A stretch of 64,000 bases of DNA from JANMJD01 sp963828405 (GCA_963828405.1 CAWHEG010000031.1:186001-250000); one strand, 5' to 3'; shown: positions 43,673 through 53,014, counted from the first letter of the stretch. Notes: generated from the letters alone by a model not told the origin. Made by a program: numbers and translations.

Positions 43673-44806
43673 GGGAACTGTCCGACGAGCACGAGGCGTT
43701 CCGCGCCGTGGTGCGGGACTTCGCCGACGGCGAGATCGCCCCGCACGCCGCGGGCTGGGACGCGGATGCACCACTTCCCACTCGACGTCGTACGGGCGAT
43801 GGGCGACCTGGGGTTGTTCGGACTGGTCTTCCCCGAGGAGTGGGGCGGGTCGGGCGGCGACTTCGCCTCGCTGTGCGTCGCCATCGAGGAGATCGGGCGC
43901 ATCGATCAGTCGATGGGCATCACCCTGTCGGCGGCGGTCGGGCTGGGGGCCAACCCGATCTTCCGCTTCGGGACCGACGAGCAGCGGGCCAGATGGCTGC
44001 CCGACCTGGTCGCCGGGCGGCGGCTCGGCGCCTTCGGGCTGACCGAGCCCGACGCCGGCAGCGACGCCGGCGCCACCCGCACCAGGGCCCGGCGCGACGG
44101 TGGCGACTGGGTGATCGACGGGGCCAAGGCGTTCATCACCAACTCGGGAACGGCGATCACCTCGGTGATCACGGTGACGGCCCGCACCGACGACGGCATC
44201 TCGACCTTCGTCATCCCCGCCGGCACCCCGGGGCTGGTCGTGGAAGCGCCGTATCGCAAGCTCGGCTGGCACGCCAGCGACACGCACGGACTGATCTTCG
44301 ACGGTTGCCGGGTGCCCGCCGACCACCTGCTCGGCGCCCCCGGGCAGGGCCTGCGCAACTTCCTGTCGATCCTCGACGACGGCCGCATCGCCATCTCGGC
44401 GCTCGCCCTGGGTTGCGCCCGCGCCTGCCTCGAGCTGTCGGTCGACCATGCCAACCAGCGCCACGCCTTCGGCGGACCGATCGGCCGCAACCAGGGCCTG
44501 GCCTTCCAGCTCGCCGACGTGGCCGTCGCTGTCGAGAACGCCCGCAACCTGACCTACAAGGCGGCGTGGCTGAAGGACGCCGGGCGCCCGATCGGTCAGG
44601 CGGCGGCGATGGCCAAGCTCTACGCCACCGAGGCCGCCGTCGGCGCCACCCGGGTCGCCACCCAGGTGTTCGGCGGCTCCGGATTCATCGAGCAGACCCC
44701 CGTCGCCCGCTTCTACCGCGATGCCAAGGTGCTCGAGATCGGCGAGGGGACCAGCGAGATCCAGCGGCTCGTCATCGCCCGCTCGCTCGGCCTTCCCGTA
44801 CGGTGA
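43663..44806 (+). pseudogene. Acyl-CoA dehydrogenase (isovaleryl-CoA type), one frameshift (probably sequence error)
   Basis: A ~380-aa acyl-CoA dehydrogenase. The N-terminal piece (ATG 43663: SWELSDEHEAFRAVVRDFAD, GEIAPHAAGWDAD) is in one frame. The rest, from HHFPLDVVRAMGDLGLFGLV, is in the next. The break is at 43763-43769, where an extra T turns GAGCAC into GATGCAC. FAD and catalytic blocks are intact: FGLTEPDAGSDAGATRTRAR, FITNSGTAITSVITV, LGWHASDTHGLIFDGCRVPA, QRHAFGGPIGRNQGLAFQLA, QVFGGSGFIEQTPVARFYRD and IGEGTSEIQRLVIARSLGL. GGAGG lies 8 nt upstream. Its place after the carboxylase subunits suggests leucine or related branched-chain degradation. Confidence 0.87.
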
Positions 44807-44820
44807 GCGGCATGGCCGCT
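44806..44820. terminator. Short hairpin between convergent genes
   Basis: AGCGGC-ATG-GCCGCT directly at the acyl-CoA dehydrogenase stop, facing the SDR gene. Only a 6-bp stem without a U-run. Confidence 0.3.
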
Positions 44821-44846
44821 GCTGCGATGAGCCGGCGGCGCGTCGT

Positions 44847-45653
44847 TCAGGCGTGCCTTGGCCGGCGCTGCATCTCGGCCAGGAACGGCTGGCTGTAGGC
44901 GACACGCCCGGTGAGCACGGCGGGGTCGCCGCTGCACAGCAGCAGGGCGGCCTCGGCCACCCACTCCGGGCCCTCCAACCGGAATCCGTCGACCAGGCTG
45001 TGGACGCCGGCGCCCGGGGTGGCGACGTTGTCCCACGGGGCCAGCGAGTTGACGGCGATGCCGTGGTCGTAGACCTCGGCGGCCAGGCCGGTGGTGAACT
45101 TGTCGAGGGCGGCCTTGACCATGCCGTAGACGGTGAACCCCGACTTGTAGACCTCGGCGTACGGCGGACCGGGTGGGTGCACCCCGGCCCGGCTGGTGAT
45201 GTTGAGGATCCAGCCCCGGCGGCGCTCGCGCATCGACGGCACCACCATCTGCGCAAGTTCGAACGGGGCGTGCACCTGCACCTCGAACATCAGCCGGTAG
45301 CGCTTCTCGGGGAACGTCTCGAAGGGGAGGAAGAACGTCACCGCCGCGTTGTTGACGAGGATGTCGACCGGTCCGAGCTGCTCGACGGTTTCGGCGACCA
45401 TCCGCCGACGGTCGTCGGCCGCCGAGACGTCGGCGCGGATGCCCACCGCTTCGCCGCCCGCCGCCCGGATGCGGGCGACGGTCTCGGTGACCGAGCCCTC
45501 GTAGCGGGGGTCGGGGTCGAGCGTGCGCGCCGACACGGCGACGCGGGCGCCGGCCCTGGCCAGCCGTTCGGCGATGGTCGCGCCCAGGCCACGGCTGGCT
45601 CCGGTGACCAGCGCCACCCGGCCGGCGCACTCACGATCATCGGCTGCAGACAT
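44847..45653 (-). CDS. SDR-family oxidoreductase
   Basis: A 268-aa short-chain dehydrogenase. The cofactor motif is VALVTGASRGLGATIAERLA, then DILVNNAAVTF, a serine in ILNITSRAG, and Y-x3-K as YAEVYKSGFTVYGMVKAALD. There are two candidate Tyr-x3-Lys spacings (YAEVYKSG and YGMVKAA); YGMVK is the canonical one. The C-terminal part is regular. The start at ATG 45653 has GGAGAG unusually close (2-3 nt), so the start is somewhat uncertain. It reduces or oxidises an alcohol/ketone with NAD(P); the substrate is unknown. Confidence 0.85.
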   Translation of the reverse strand: MSAADDRECAGRVALVTGASRGLGATIAERLARAGARVAVSARTLDPDPRYEGSVTETVARIRAAGGEAVGIRADVSAADDRRRMVAETVEQLGPVDILVNNAAVTFFLPFETFPEKRYRLMFEVQVHAPFELAQMVVPSMRERRRGWILNITSRAGVHPPGPPYAEVYKSGFTVYGMVKAALDKFTTGLAAEVYDHGIAVNSLAPWDNVATPGAGVHSLVDGFRLEGPEWVAEAALLLCSGDPAVLTGRVAYSQPFLAEMQRRPRHA

Positions 45654-45818
45654 CTCTCCAACACCCTTCGTCGATGGGCCGTGATCGGCGTCACCGGCAC
45701 CGTGACCGTCCTTGCGCGGCAGCTTACGAGGGCCGTACGGCGACGACCGTGCCGGGCGACCGTTGCCCGCCGGGCATGATGGCGCGATGGAGCGCACGTA
45801 CTCGTCGGACCGCCCGAG

Positions 45819-46682
45819 ATGACCACGGCCGAGCAGATCACCGATGTGTGCACCTACCACGGCGAGGGTCCGATCTGGGACGCCGCCGCGGGTCGGGTCC
45901 GCTGGGTCGACATGCTCCGCGGCGAGATCCTGTCGATGCCACCCGGGGGCGGACCGATCATCCGGCGCCGGGTCGGCGAGATCGCCGGGTCGATGCGCAC
46001 ACGGGCCGGCGGCGGGCTGGTCGTCGGCATCGAACGGGGATTCGCCCTGCTCGACGATGCCGAGGGCGGCGAGGTGCGCCGGCTCCCCGAGGTGTGGGCG
46101 GACCCCGGCATCCGGATGAACGACGGCGGCTGCGACCCGCAGGGTCGCTACTACTCCGGGTCGATGGCCTACGACAAGGGCGTCGGGCGCGCCGCGCTGT
46201 ACCGGCTCGACACCGACCTGTCGGTCTCGACCGTGCTCAGGGGCGTCACGATCTCCAATGGACTGGTGTGGTCCCTCGACGGCGGGACGGCGTACTACGT
46301 CGACTCCCCGACCGGACAGGTCACCGCCTTCCGCTTCGACGCCGCGGCGGGCACGTTCCACGACGGACGTCCGGTGATCCGCGTCGACCCGGCGAGCGGC
46401 TCGCCCGACGGGATGACGATCGACGCCGAGGGCGGGCTGTGGGTTGCCGTGTGGGGTGGCGGCGCCGTCCACCGCTACCTCCCCGACGGCCGCCTCGACG
46501 AGGTCATCGAGCTGCCTGCCCGACAGGTCTCGGCCTGCACCTTCGGCGGGCCCGAGCTCGACCAGCTGTTCATCACGACCTCGCGCGAAGACCTCCCCGA
46601 CGACGTCCAACCCCTGGCCGGGGCCCTCTTCCGGGCTCGCCCGGGGGTGCGCGGCCGACCAACCCCGATGTTCGCCGGTTGA
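45819..46682 (+). CDS. SMP-30/gluconolactonase-family protein
   Basis: A 287-aa six-bladed beta-propeller of the regucalcin/gluconolactonase group. Visible parts are HGEGPIWDAAAGRVRWVDML (first metal ligand Glu), RMNDGGCDPQGRYYSGSMAY (Asn/Asp metal site), TISNGLVWSLDGGTAYYVDS, ASGSPDGMTIDAEGGLWVAV and the C-terminal SACTFGGPELDQLFITTS. Members hydrolyse lactones such as glucono-1,5-lactone. The start is the ATG at 45819. It is divergent from the SDR gene and convergent with the Mo hydroxylase operon; a sugar-acid pathway is not otherwise visible. Confidence 0.87.
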   Translation: MTTAEQITDVCTYHGEGPIWDAAAGRVRWVDMLRGEILSMPPGGGPIIRRRVGEIAGSMRTRAGGGLVVGIERGFALLDDAEGGEVRRLPEVWADPGIRMNDGGCDPQGRYYSGSMAYDKGVGRAALYRLDTDLSVSTVLRGVTISNGLVWSLDGGTAYYVDSPTGQVTAFRFDAAAGTFHDGRPVIRVDPASGSPDGMTIDAEGGLWVAVWGGGAVHRYLPDGRLDEVIELPARQVSACTFGGPELDQLFITTSREDLPDDVQPLAGALFRARPGVRGRPTPMFAG

Positions 46683-46701
46683 TCGGCGGAGCCGGCGGTA
46701 C

Positions 46702-46729
46702 TGGCCGGGCCTCACGTGGCCGGGCCTCA
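46702..46729. repeat. 13-bp direct repeat between convergent genes
   Basis: TGGCCGGGCCTCA occurs at 46702-46714 and 46717-46729. The second copy contains the stop codon of the Mo hydroxylase large subunit. Probably slippage or a transcription-stop element. Confidence 0.7.
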
Positions 46730-49300
46730 GCGCGTCGGGATGATCCCGGCCAGTTCCAAGATGCGCGTCGGCGGCAGGTGCTGCTCGGTGATCGTCACCC
46801 CGAGATGGGCCAGTGCATCCTCGATGGCGTTGGTGATCGCCGGGGGCGCCCCGATCATCCCTCCCTCGCCGACACCGCGGTAGTTGGCCTCGATCGACGA
46901 GGGTGTCTCGATGTGGTGGATCTCGATCTCCGGGATCTCCATCGAGGTCGGGATGAGGTAGTCCATGAACGTGCCCGCCTGGAAGTTGGCCTGGTCGTCG
47001 TAGGTCGTCTTCTCGTACAGCACGGCCCCGACGCCCTGGGCGACACCGCCGCGCACCTGGCCCTCGACGATCGCCGGGTTGATCAGCTCGCCGCAGTCCT
47101 CCACCACGACGTAGCGCGGGATCGTCACGAACCCGGTGTCGAGGTCGACCTCCACCCAGCAGACGTGGGTGGCGATCGCCCAGCCGCCCTCCCCGCCGTC
47201 GTAGTCGCTCGTCCCGTGCAGCACGCCGTCGCGGGCGGGCCGGGGACCCTGGCCCGATGGCCGTTCGGCCGCGATCGTGGCGACCTGGGCGAACGAGACG
47301 GAGATCGCCGGGACGCCACGCACGTGGATCGCCCCGTTGGTGATCTCGAGATCGGCGATGTCGGCTTCGAGCAGATCCGCCGCCCGCTCCAGGATCTGGG
47401 TGCGCAATGCCCGCGACGAGTACGTCACCGCCCCGCCGGTCATCGCCCCGGCCCGGCTGCCGCCGGTGCCCGACAACCCGAACGGCGTGATCCGGGTGTT
47501 GCCGTAGCGCACCGTGACGTCGGCCGGGGTGACGCCGAGCTCGTCGGCGGCGACCTGGGCGAAGGTCGTCTCGTGGCTCTGACCATGGGGCATCTGCTGG
47601 ATGTACACGCTAACCGAACCGTCGGCCTCGAGCACCGTCCGCGCCGGCTCGGTGGTCAGCATCCCGCCGCCGGCCAGCACGTGGTCGAAGAACCCGGGCG
47701 GTCCGGGTGCTGCTTCGTGATAGGTGGCGAGGCCGACACCGAGCAGCCGGCCCCGGGCCCGGGCCTCGGTCTGCTCGGCGCGGAACGCCGGGAAGTCGAC
47801 CAGCTCGATCGCCCGGTCGAGCGTGGCGCGCGCCGACATCCGCACGTCGAGCATCGGCCCGGTGATCATCGGTCGCGGCAGTTCGGCGGGCGTGACCATG
47901 TTGCGCAGGCGGATCTCCACGGCGGTGATCCCGAGCTCGCGGGCGATCACGTCGAGCATCCGTTCGCGCACCCAGGTCTCCATCGCCCACGGGCCCCGGT
48001 AGGCGACATAGGTGCCCTTGTTGGTGGCCACGACCCGGGCGGTGAACTGGAACGCCTGCATCCGGTAGGTGCCGGGCATCATCACCCGCATGATCTGGGT
48101 GAACATCGCCGCGGGGAACGGGGCGGCCGGATACGCCCCCTGGTCGAGCACCAGATCGACCTTGAAGCCGAGCACCTCGCCGTCGTCGTTGACCGCCGCG
48201 GTCACCGTCATCCGCTCGTCGCGGGCATGGCCCCCGACGGCGAGGTGCTCGTTGCGGTCCTCGATCCACTTGATCGAACAGCCCAGCTCGATCGCCGCGG
48301 CGCACACGGCGACGTCCTCACGGCCGAATACGCCCTTCGCCCCGAACGCGCCACCGATGTCCTGCGCCTCGACCTCGGGTACGCCCGTCGCGTCCTTGGC
48401 GATCAGGCCGACGAAGCTGCGCGCCATGTGCCGGAGCGCCGACGGATCCTTCCTGAGCTGGAAGACCATCCCCGAGTTGTCCGACGCCTTGAGCGCCTCG
48501 CCGTTCGCCGCGGCGAACGCCTTGAACCCGGCGGCGAACCGCTTGGCCTTGTCGCGATGGCCGGCCAGCCAACGAGCCGATTCGGTCATGGTGCGCCGCC
48601 CGGTGACCAGGCCGAGGTACCACTTGAGGGCGTGGCTGTTCTGGGTGGCCGAATGGACGGTGACGGCGCGGGTCACCGGATCGACCTCGACGACGCAACC
48701 GCGGGTCTCCATCGGCTGGTTGGAGTGCCGATGGCAGGTGAAGGTGCGGGTGATCACCCGGTCGGCGGAGGCGAACACCGCGTCCACGTCGCCATGGCTC
48801 TGCGTCGAATCGAACAGGGTGTTGCCGTCGGCCCGGTCCCACAGCCGGGGCTTGGCGGCGTCGAGGGCCTGGTCGATCGTCGCCACCGCCTCGAGCGGCT
48901 CGTAGTCGACGGCGACGAGACCGAGGGCGTCCTCGGCGAGCGCCCGGGTCGGCGCCAAGACCATCGCCACCGGGTCACCGACCATCCGCACCCGGTCGGT
49001 GGCCAGCGCCCAGAAGTACGGTGTGTAGAGCCCGTCGAAGGCGAGCAGACCGAGCATCGGATTGGTGCGGGCCTTGAGCATCGCCCCGGTGACGACGTAG
49101 ACCCCGGGAACCTGCCGTGCTGCCGACGCGTCGATCCTTGTGATCCGGGCATGCGGGTGCGGGCTGCGCAGGAAGGCGGCGTGCAGCATCCCGGGCACGT
49201 CGATGTCGGCGACGAACCGACCGGCGCCGGTGAGCAGCCGTTGATCCTCGCGGCGCAGCACGCTGGAGCCCACGAACCGGCCGGCGATCGAGGCCCTCAT
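46727..49300 (-). CDS. Mo hydroxylase large subunit (CoxL/aldehyde oxidase family)
   Basis: An 857-aa molybdopterin subunit. It begins RFVGSSVLRREDQRLLTGAG, as in CoxL-like proteins. It has EVEAQDIGGAFGAKGVFGRE, VAYRGPWAMETWVRERMLDV, PHGQSHETTFAQVAADELGV, and ends with ANYRGVGEGGMIGAPPAITN containing the catalytic glutamate. At the active-site loop the sequence reads AYRGPW, not AYxCSFR of true form I CO dehydrogenase nor AYRGAGR of form II. CO oxidation is therefore unlikely; oxidation of an aldehyde or aromatic/heterocyclic substrate fits better. The ATG at 49300 overlaps the [2Fe-2S] subunit stop. Confidence 0.88.
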   Translation of the reverse strand: MRASIAGRFVGSSVLRREDQRLLTGAGRFVADIDVPGMLHAAFLRSPHPHARITRIDASAARQVPGVYVVTGAMLKARTNPMLGLLAFDGLYTPYFWALATDRVRMVGDPVAMVLAPTRALAEDALGLVAVDYEPLEAVATIDQALDAAKPRLWDRADGNTLFDSTQSHGDVDAVFASADRVITRTFTCHRHSNQPMETRGCVVEVDPVTRAVTVHSATQNSHALKWYLGLVTGRRTMTESARWLAGHRDKAKRFAAGFKAFAAANGEALKASDNSGMVFQLRKDPSALRHMARSFVGLIAKDATGVPEVEAQDIGGAFGAKGVFGREDVAVCAAAIELGCSIKWIEDRNEHLAVGGHARDERMTVTAAVNDDGEVLGFKVDLVLDQGAYPAAPFPAAMFTQIMRVMMPGTYRMQAFQFTARVVATNKGTYVAYRGPWAMETWVRERMLDVIARELGITAVEIRLRNMVTPAELPRPMITGPMLDVRMSARATLDRAIELVDFPAFRAEQTEARARGRLLGVGLATYHEAAPGPPGFFDHVLAGGGMLTTEPARTVLEADGSVSVYIQQMPHGQSHETTFAQVAADELGVTPADVTVRYGNTRITPFGLSGTGGSRAGAMTGGAVTYSSRALRTQILERAADLLEADIADLEITNGAIHVRGVPAISVSFAQVATIAAERPSGQGPRPARDGVLHGTSDYDGGEGGWAIATHVCWVEVDLDTGFVTIPRYVVVEDCGELINPAIVEGQVRGGVAQGVGAVLYEKTTYDDQANFQAGTFMDYLIPTSMEIPEIEIHHIETPSSIEANYRGVGEGGMIGAPPAITNAIEDALAHLGVTITEQHLPPTRILELAGIIPTR

Positions 49301-49809
49301 CGGGGACCCCCCGCGGCGTCGGCGGCCAGTCGCACGGCGGTCTCGACGCTCTCGATGATCGAGTGGTACCCGGTGCAGCGGCACAGATTGCCGGACAGCT
49401 CCTCGCGGATCTCGTCGCGGGTGGGGTGAGGGTTGCGGGCGAGGAGCACCTTGGCGGTGAGCAGGAATCCCGGGGCGCAGAAGGCGCACTGGAAGCCGTG
49501 GGACTGGTGGAACGCCTGTTGGAGGGGCGACAGCGCCCCGTCGGGCCCGGCCAGGCCCTCGATGGTGGTGATCCGGGCGCCGTCGGCCTGCACGGCGAGC
49601 ATCAGGCAGGAACGCACGGCGCCGCCGTCGAGCTCCACCGTGCACGCGCCGCAGACCCCGTGCTCGCAGCCGAGATGCGTCCCGGTCAGGCCGAGATCCT
49701 CACGCAGGTAGTCCGCCAGCGTTCGCCGGGTCTCGACGCGGCCGGTGACGGCACGACCGTTGACCGTCACGGCGAGCGGCACCGAGCCCCCCGGTTCGAC
49801 TCCGTTCAT
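49297..49809 (-). CDS. Mo hydroxylase [2Fe-2S] subunit (CoxS-like)
   Basis: A 170-aa electron-transfer subunit with two [2Fe-2S] clusters: plant-type CEHGVCGACTVELDG with a distal CLML, then FQCAFCAPGFLL and LSGNLCRCTGYHSIIESV. Complete and of normal length. It lies between the FAD subunit (64 bp upstream) and the Mo subunit (4-bp overlap), giving the order FAD-FeS-Mo. Confidence 0.93.
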   Translation of the reverse strand: MNGVEPGGSVPLAVTVNGRAVTGRVETRRTLADYLREDLGLTGTHLGCEHGVCGACTVELDGGAVRSCLMLAVQADGARITTIEGLAGPDGALSPLQQAFHQSHGFQCAFCAPGFLLTAKVLLARNPHPTRDEIREELSGNLCRCTGYHSIIESVETAVRLAADAAGGPR

Positions 49810-49873
49810 CCACGGACCCCCAAACTCGTGATCGGCCGACTGGTGATCCGCCCGGTCCTCTCCGGCCGGGTCG

Positions 49874-50743
49874 TCATCGGACGTCCGCCGCGGCCACGGC
49901 CTGCGCCAGACCCCGACGGGTCAGCACACCGGCGACGTGCTTGCGGTACGCCGCCGAGGCGTGGTTGTCGTCGGGGGGCCTGAGCCGGTCCGCCACGATC
50001 GCCGCCACCTCGGCGAGCACCCCGGGCGACGGGGTCCGCCCGACGAGCGCCGCCTCGGCCTCGTCGACCCGCTCGGGGACCGAGGACACGCCGAAGTAGG
50101 CCAGCGCACAGGCTCCGACCGTCCCGTCGCCGGCGAGGTCGACCCGGGCGGCCAGGCCGACCAGCGCATAGTCGCCGTGACGGCGGGAGAGCTCGACGAC
50201 GGCCGCGCCGGCGGTGGTCGACCACGCCGGGAACCGCACGGCGACGAGCAGTTCGTCGGGCTCCATCGAACTCGTCAGGTAGCCCTCGAAGAAGGACGGG
50301 GCGTCGACGACCCGCTCACCGCGGACGGATCGCACGACGAGCGCGGCGCCCGCTGCCACGGCCACGGAGGGGAGCTCGGCCGCCGGGTCGGCGTGGGCCA
50401 GACTGCCGCACACGGTCCCCCGGTTGCGGATCGCCCGGTGTCCGACATGGGGCAGCGCCTGGGCCAGGAGGGGCGCGGACCGTCGGACGTGCGACGAGTC
50501 CTCCGCCTGGGCGTGGCGGACGAGCGCTCCGATCTGCACGCCACCGTCGTCGTCGGCGATCCCGTCGAGGCCGGCGACGCGTCCGATGTCGACGAGGTGT
50601 TCGGGTTCGCTCAGGCGCAGCGCCATCAACGGCAGCAGGCTCTGGCCGCCGGCGAGGACCTTGGCGCCCTCGTGCTCGGCGAGCAGGGCCAGCACCTCGT
50701 CGACCGACTCGGGTCGGTGGTAGGTGAACCGAGGGATCTTCAT
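49874..50743 (-). CDS. Mo hydroxylase FAD subunit (CoxM-like)
   Basis: A 289-aa FAD-binding subunit. FTYHRPESVDEVLALLAEHE and AKVLAGGQSLLPLMALRLSE bind the flavin. VGHRAIRNRGTVCGSLAHAD is the second flavin motif. The C-terminal HASAAYRKHVAGVLTRRGL closes the CO-dehydrogenase-flavoprotein domain. First gene of a three-gene operon for a complete Mo hydroxylase. The start is the ATG at 50743. Confidence 0.92.
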   Translation of the reverse strand: MKIPRFTYHRPESVDEVLALLAEHEGAKVLAGGQSLLPLMALRLSEPEHLVDIGRVAGLDGIADDDGGVQIGALVRHAQAEDSSHVRRSAPLLAQALPHVGHRAIRNRGTVCGSLAHADPAAELPSVAVAAGAALVVRSVRGERVVDAPSFFEGYLTSSMEPDELLVAVRFPAWSTTAGAAVVELSRRHGDYALVGLAARVDLAGDGTVGACALAYFGVSSVPERVDEAEAALVGRTPSPGVLAEVAAIVADRLRPPDDNHASAAYRKHVAGVLTRRGLAQAVAAADVR

Positions 50744-50843
50744 GACGGCGCCATCTTGACACGGGTGGGCCGGGCCCGGATCGGGCCCGGCCCTGCCGAA
50801 CACCGGACACGCGTGAGCAAGACCTTCCGCAAGTCGTACTGCG

Positions 50844-51731
50844 TCATCCTTCGAGGGTGATCGCATCGGGCTCGGTGGTCTGGACGACGACGGCGAGCAG
50901 CACGACGCCGCCTCCGAACACGGTGGCCGCGCCCGGACGTTCGCTGTAGGCGAGCCAGACCCACAGCGGCCCGAGCACGACCTCGAGGAGGGTGATCAGG
51001 GCCACCTCGGCGGCGGCGATGAGACGGGCGCCGATGACGAACAGAGCCTGGCCCAGGCCGGTCTGGAACACGCCCATCATCATCATCACGACGGCGTCGC
51101 GCCGCGTGATCGTCGTGACGTGGGCGAACGGCAGCGCGGCGACGCACAGCAGGATCTGCGACAGCGCCACCGCCGGAGCCATCGAGATGTCCCGCCGGTG
51201 GCGGGTGACGACGATCGTGACGGCGAACAGCACCGTCATCACCAAGGCGGCGGCGAACCCCGCCAACGGTCCCCGACCGGGGCCGCCGACCATCATGCCG
51301 ACCCCGACGAGGGCGACGGCGGTGGCCACCCACGTTCGCCGCGAAGCACCCTCACGCAGCACGAACCACGACAGGACCACGGCGATGAACGGCGCCAACG
51401 CCTGGACGAGGAGCACGTTGGCGACCGTCGTCCGGTTCAACGCCAGGATGAACATGGCGCTCGCCCCCGCCATGCAGCAGGCGATTCCGAGACCGGCCCG
51501 GCCGACCGATCGGATCGACCTGCTCCAGTTGCCCGGAGCGCGCACCATCGTGATCAGGCCGAGGACGAGGGCGCCGAAGAACGCCCGACCCGCCATCTGG
51601 GTGGCCGTGTCGGTGGACAGCTCGCGTTGCAGCGCGCCGGCCGTCGACCAGGCGACCGCCGCGCCGACGATCGCCCACTGCCCGCGCCGACGCTCCAGCG
51701 CCAGGCTCGTCGATTCGGCAGCGAGGACCAC
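50844..51731 (-). CDS. EamA/DMT-family transporter
   Basis: A 295-aa membrane protein of about ten segments made of two EamA repeats: GQWAIVGAAVAWSTAGALQR in the first, and the repeat beginning near FAAALVMTVLFAVTIVV in the second. LLEVVLGPLWVWLAYSERPG resembles the conserved E-x3-P-type end of each repeat. The frame continues far upstream with low-complexity sequence, so I place the start at the GTG at 51731, immediately before the first helix. That start is uncertain. Likely a small-molecule exporter; substrate unknown. Confidence 0.78.
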   Translation of the reverse strand: MVLAAESTSLALERRRGQWAIVGAAVAWSTAGALQRELSTDTATQMAGRAFFGALVLGLITMVRAPGNWSRSIRSVGRAGLGIACCMAGASAMFILALNRTTVANVLLVQALAPFIAVVLSWFVLREGASRRTWVATAVALVGVGMMVGGPGRGPLAGFAAALVMTVLFAVTIVVTRHRRDISMAPAVALSQILLCVAALPFAHVTTITRRDAVVMMMMGVFQTGLGQALFVIGARLIAAAEVALITLLEVVLGPLWVWLAYSERPGAATVFGGGVVLLAVVVQTTEPDAITLEG

Positions 51732-52111
51732 CCGACCAGTGAACCATCTCCGGCGCCCCCGGACCGGGCGACCCGGCGGTCCGGGCGGTGAGGAACTGCG
51801 ATCGAACCGATCACCGAACACGATGTCAGGGAGTCCGGACGATCGACGATCACGATGAACCACGGACTGGTGTCCGACGGTCACATGACCGATCACATGA
51901 CTCTTATGACCGATGCGTGTCAGTTTGTCGTAGTGCCACATCCGCGGAAGACAGCAATCGACACTTCCGTTAGGCTGGGCCCATCTCCGATGTTGGCGTG
52001 GCGTGGGTGAGTCGGATGGCGCATTCATGCCTCCACCCGCTTTCAGTCGGGGAAACATATGACATAGAGTGGCCGACGCAGCACTGCGAACGGTGACGAA
52101 AGGACTTCGGC
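51732..52111. other. 380-bp divergent intergenic region with direct repeats
   Basis: No gene is seen. It is noticeably less GC-rich than its surroundings. At 51881-51913 there are near-repeats TCACATGACCGA, TCACATGACTCT and TATGACCGAT, iteron-like and close to the ParA gene. An A/T-rich stretch (AAACATATGACATAG, about 52055-52069) could hold the parA promoter. AAAGGA lies 8 nt before the GTG at 52112. Confidence 0.5.
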
Positions 52112-53014
52112 GTGATCGACAACGCAGTCATGGTTCTCAATGGCAAGGGCGGCGTTCTCAAGACCACTTTGAGCGCTCAACTGGCCGGCCTCGCCGCGCT
52201 CTCCGGTTGGCGCGTGCTCGCCATCGACCTCGATCAGCAGGGCAACCTCGCCCGCGACCTGGGCTACACGGAACAGAGCGACGGCGGGCGCAACCTGCTC
52301 GACGCCGTCCTCGGCGAGGAGCCCCTCACCCCGCTGCGCAACGTACGGCCGGATCTCGACGTGGTTGCCGGCGGGCCTCACCATGTGAGGCTCTACCGGG
52401 AGATCGCCGCCGGAACGGGCGGCGGGCTCGTGCCGACCTACGACGAGCTCGACACCGTACTCGCCCCGATCGCCTCGAAGTACGACCTCGTCGTCATCGA
52501 CGCGCCTCCCGGTGGCGAGGCGATCCACCTCGCCGCGCTCACCGCCGCGCGCTGGCTGGTCATCCCCACCCAGCCCGACCAGGGCTCGATCGACGGTCTG
52601 GCGGCAGTGTTCCGCGCCCTCAACTCGGTCCGCAAGAGCACCAACCCGGGCATCTCGATCCTGGGCATCGTCCTCGGCCCGATCAGCTCGCAGGCCACCC
52701 GGCTGCGGGCCGAGACGATGGAGCACCTCCAGTCGATCCTCGGCTCCCAGGTCGAAGTGTTCGAACGGACGATCCGCTCGGCCCAACTCGTCGCCGTGCA
52801 GTGCCGCCAGCACGGACTCCTCGTCCACGAGTACGAGGAGGCGGCGTCGCAGGAGGTCCCCTGGTACAAGTTGTCCAAGGAGGAGCGCAAGGCCCGGCGC
52901 AACTTCTCCGGGGCGGCCTCCGGCCTGGCCGAGGACTACCAGGTGCTGGTCCAGACCATCCTCGAGCGGATCACGGCGATCTTCGCCGCGGAAGAATCGG
53001 ATGACGACGCGTAG
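52112..53014 (+). CDS. ParA/MinD-family ATPase with variant P-loop
   Basis: A 300-aa ATPase of the ParA/Soj type: MVLNGKGGVLKTTLSAQLAG (Walker A), AIDLDQQGNLARDLGY (A'), DLVVIDAPPGGEAIHLAAL (Walker B), then the long C-terminal helical part to 300 aa. The Walker A reads KGGVLKTT, with Leu at residue 16 where most ParA proteins have Gly (KGGVGKT). Both lysines are kept. The start is a GTG with AAAGGA upstream. It overlaps the next gene, its probable partner. Role: partitioning of a chromosome region or plasmid, or positioning of cargo. No parB, parS or replication genes are seen. Confidence 0.85.
   Translation: MIDNAVMVLNGKGGVLKTTLSAQLAGLAALSGWRVLAIDLDQQGNLARDLGYTEQSDGGRNLLDAVLGEEPLTPLRNVRPDLDVVAGGPHHVRLYREIAAGTGGGLVPTYDELDTVLAPIASKYDLVVIDAPPGGEAIHLAALTAARWLVIPTQPDQGSIDGLAAVFRALNSVRKSTNPGISILGIVLGPISSQATRLRAETMEHLQSILGSQVEVFERTIRSAQLVAVQCRQHGLLVHEYEEAASQEVPWYKLSKEERKARRNFSGAASGLAEDYQVLVQTILERITAIFAAEESDDDA

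Noticed and set aside
45674..49429. 1251-codon open frame on the plus strand
   Set aside because: Antisense to the Mo hydroxylase large subunit; its Arg/Gly/Asp/His-rich composition is the usual mirror of GC-rich codon use, with no recognisable domain.
46727..50743. Carbon monoxide dehydrogenase (coxMSL)
   Set aside because: The large subunit lacks the AYxCSFR loop required for form I CO dehydrogenase.
51881..51913. CRISPR-like repeats
   Set aside because: Adjacent 12-bp near-repeats without spacers or cas genes; more like operator or iteron repeats.
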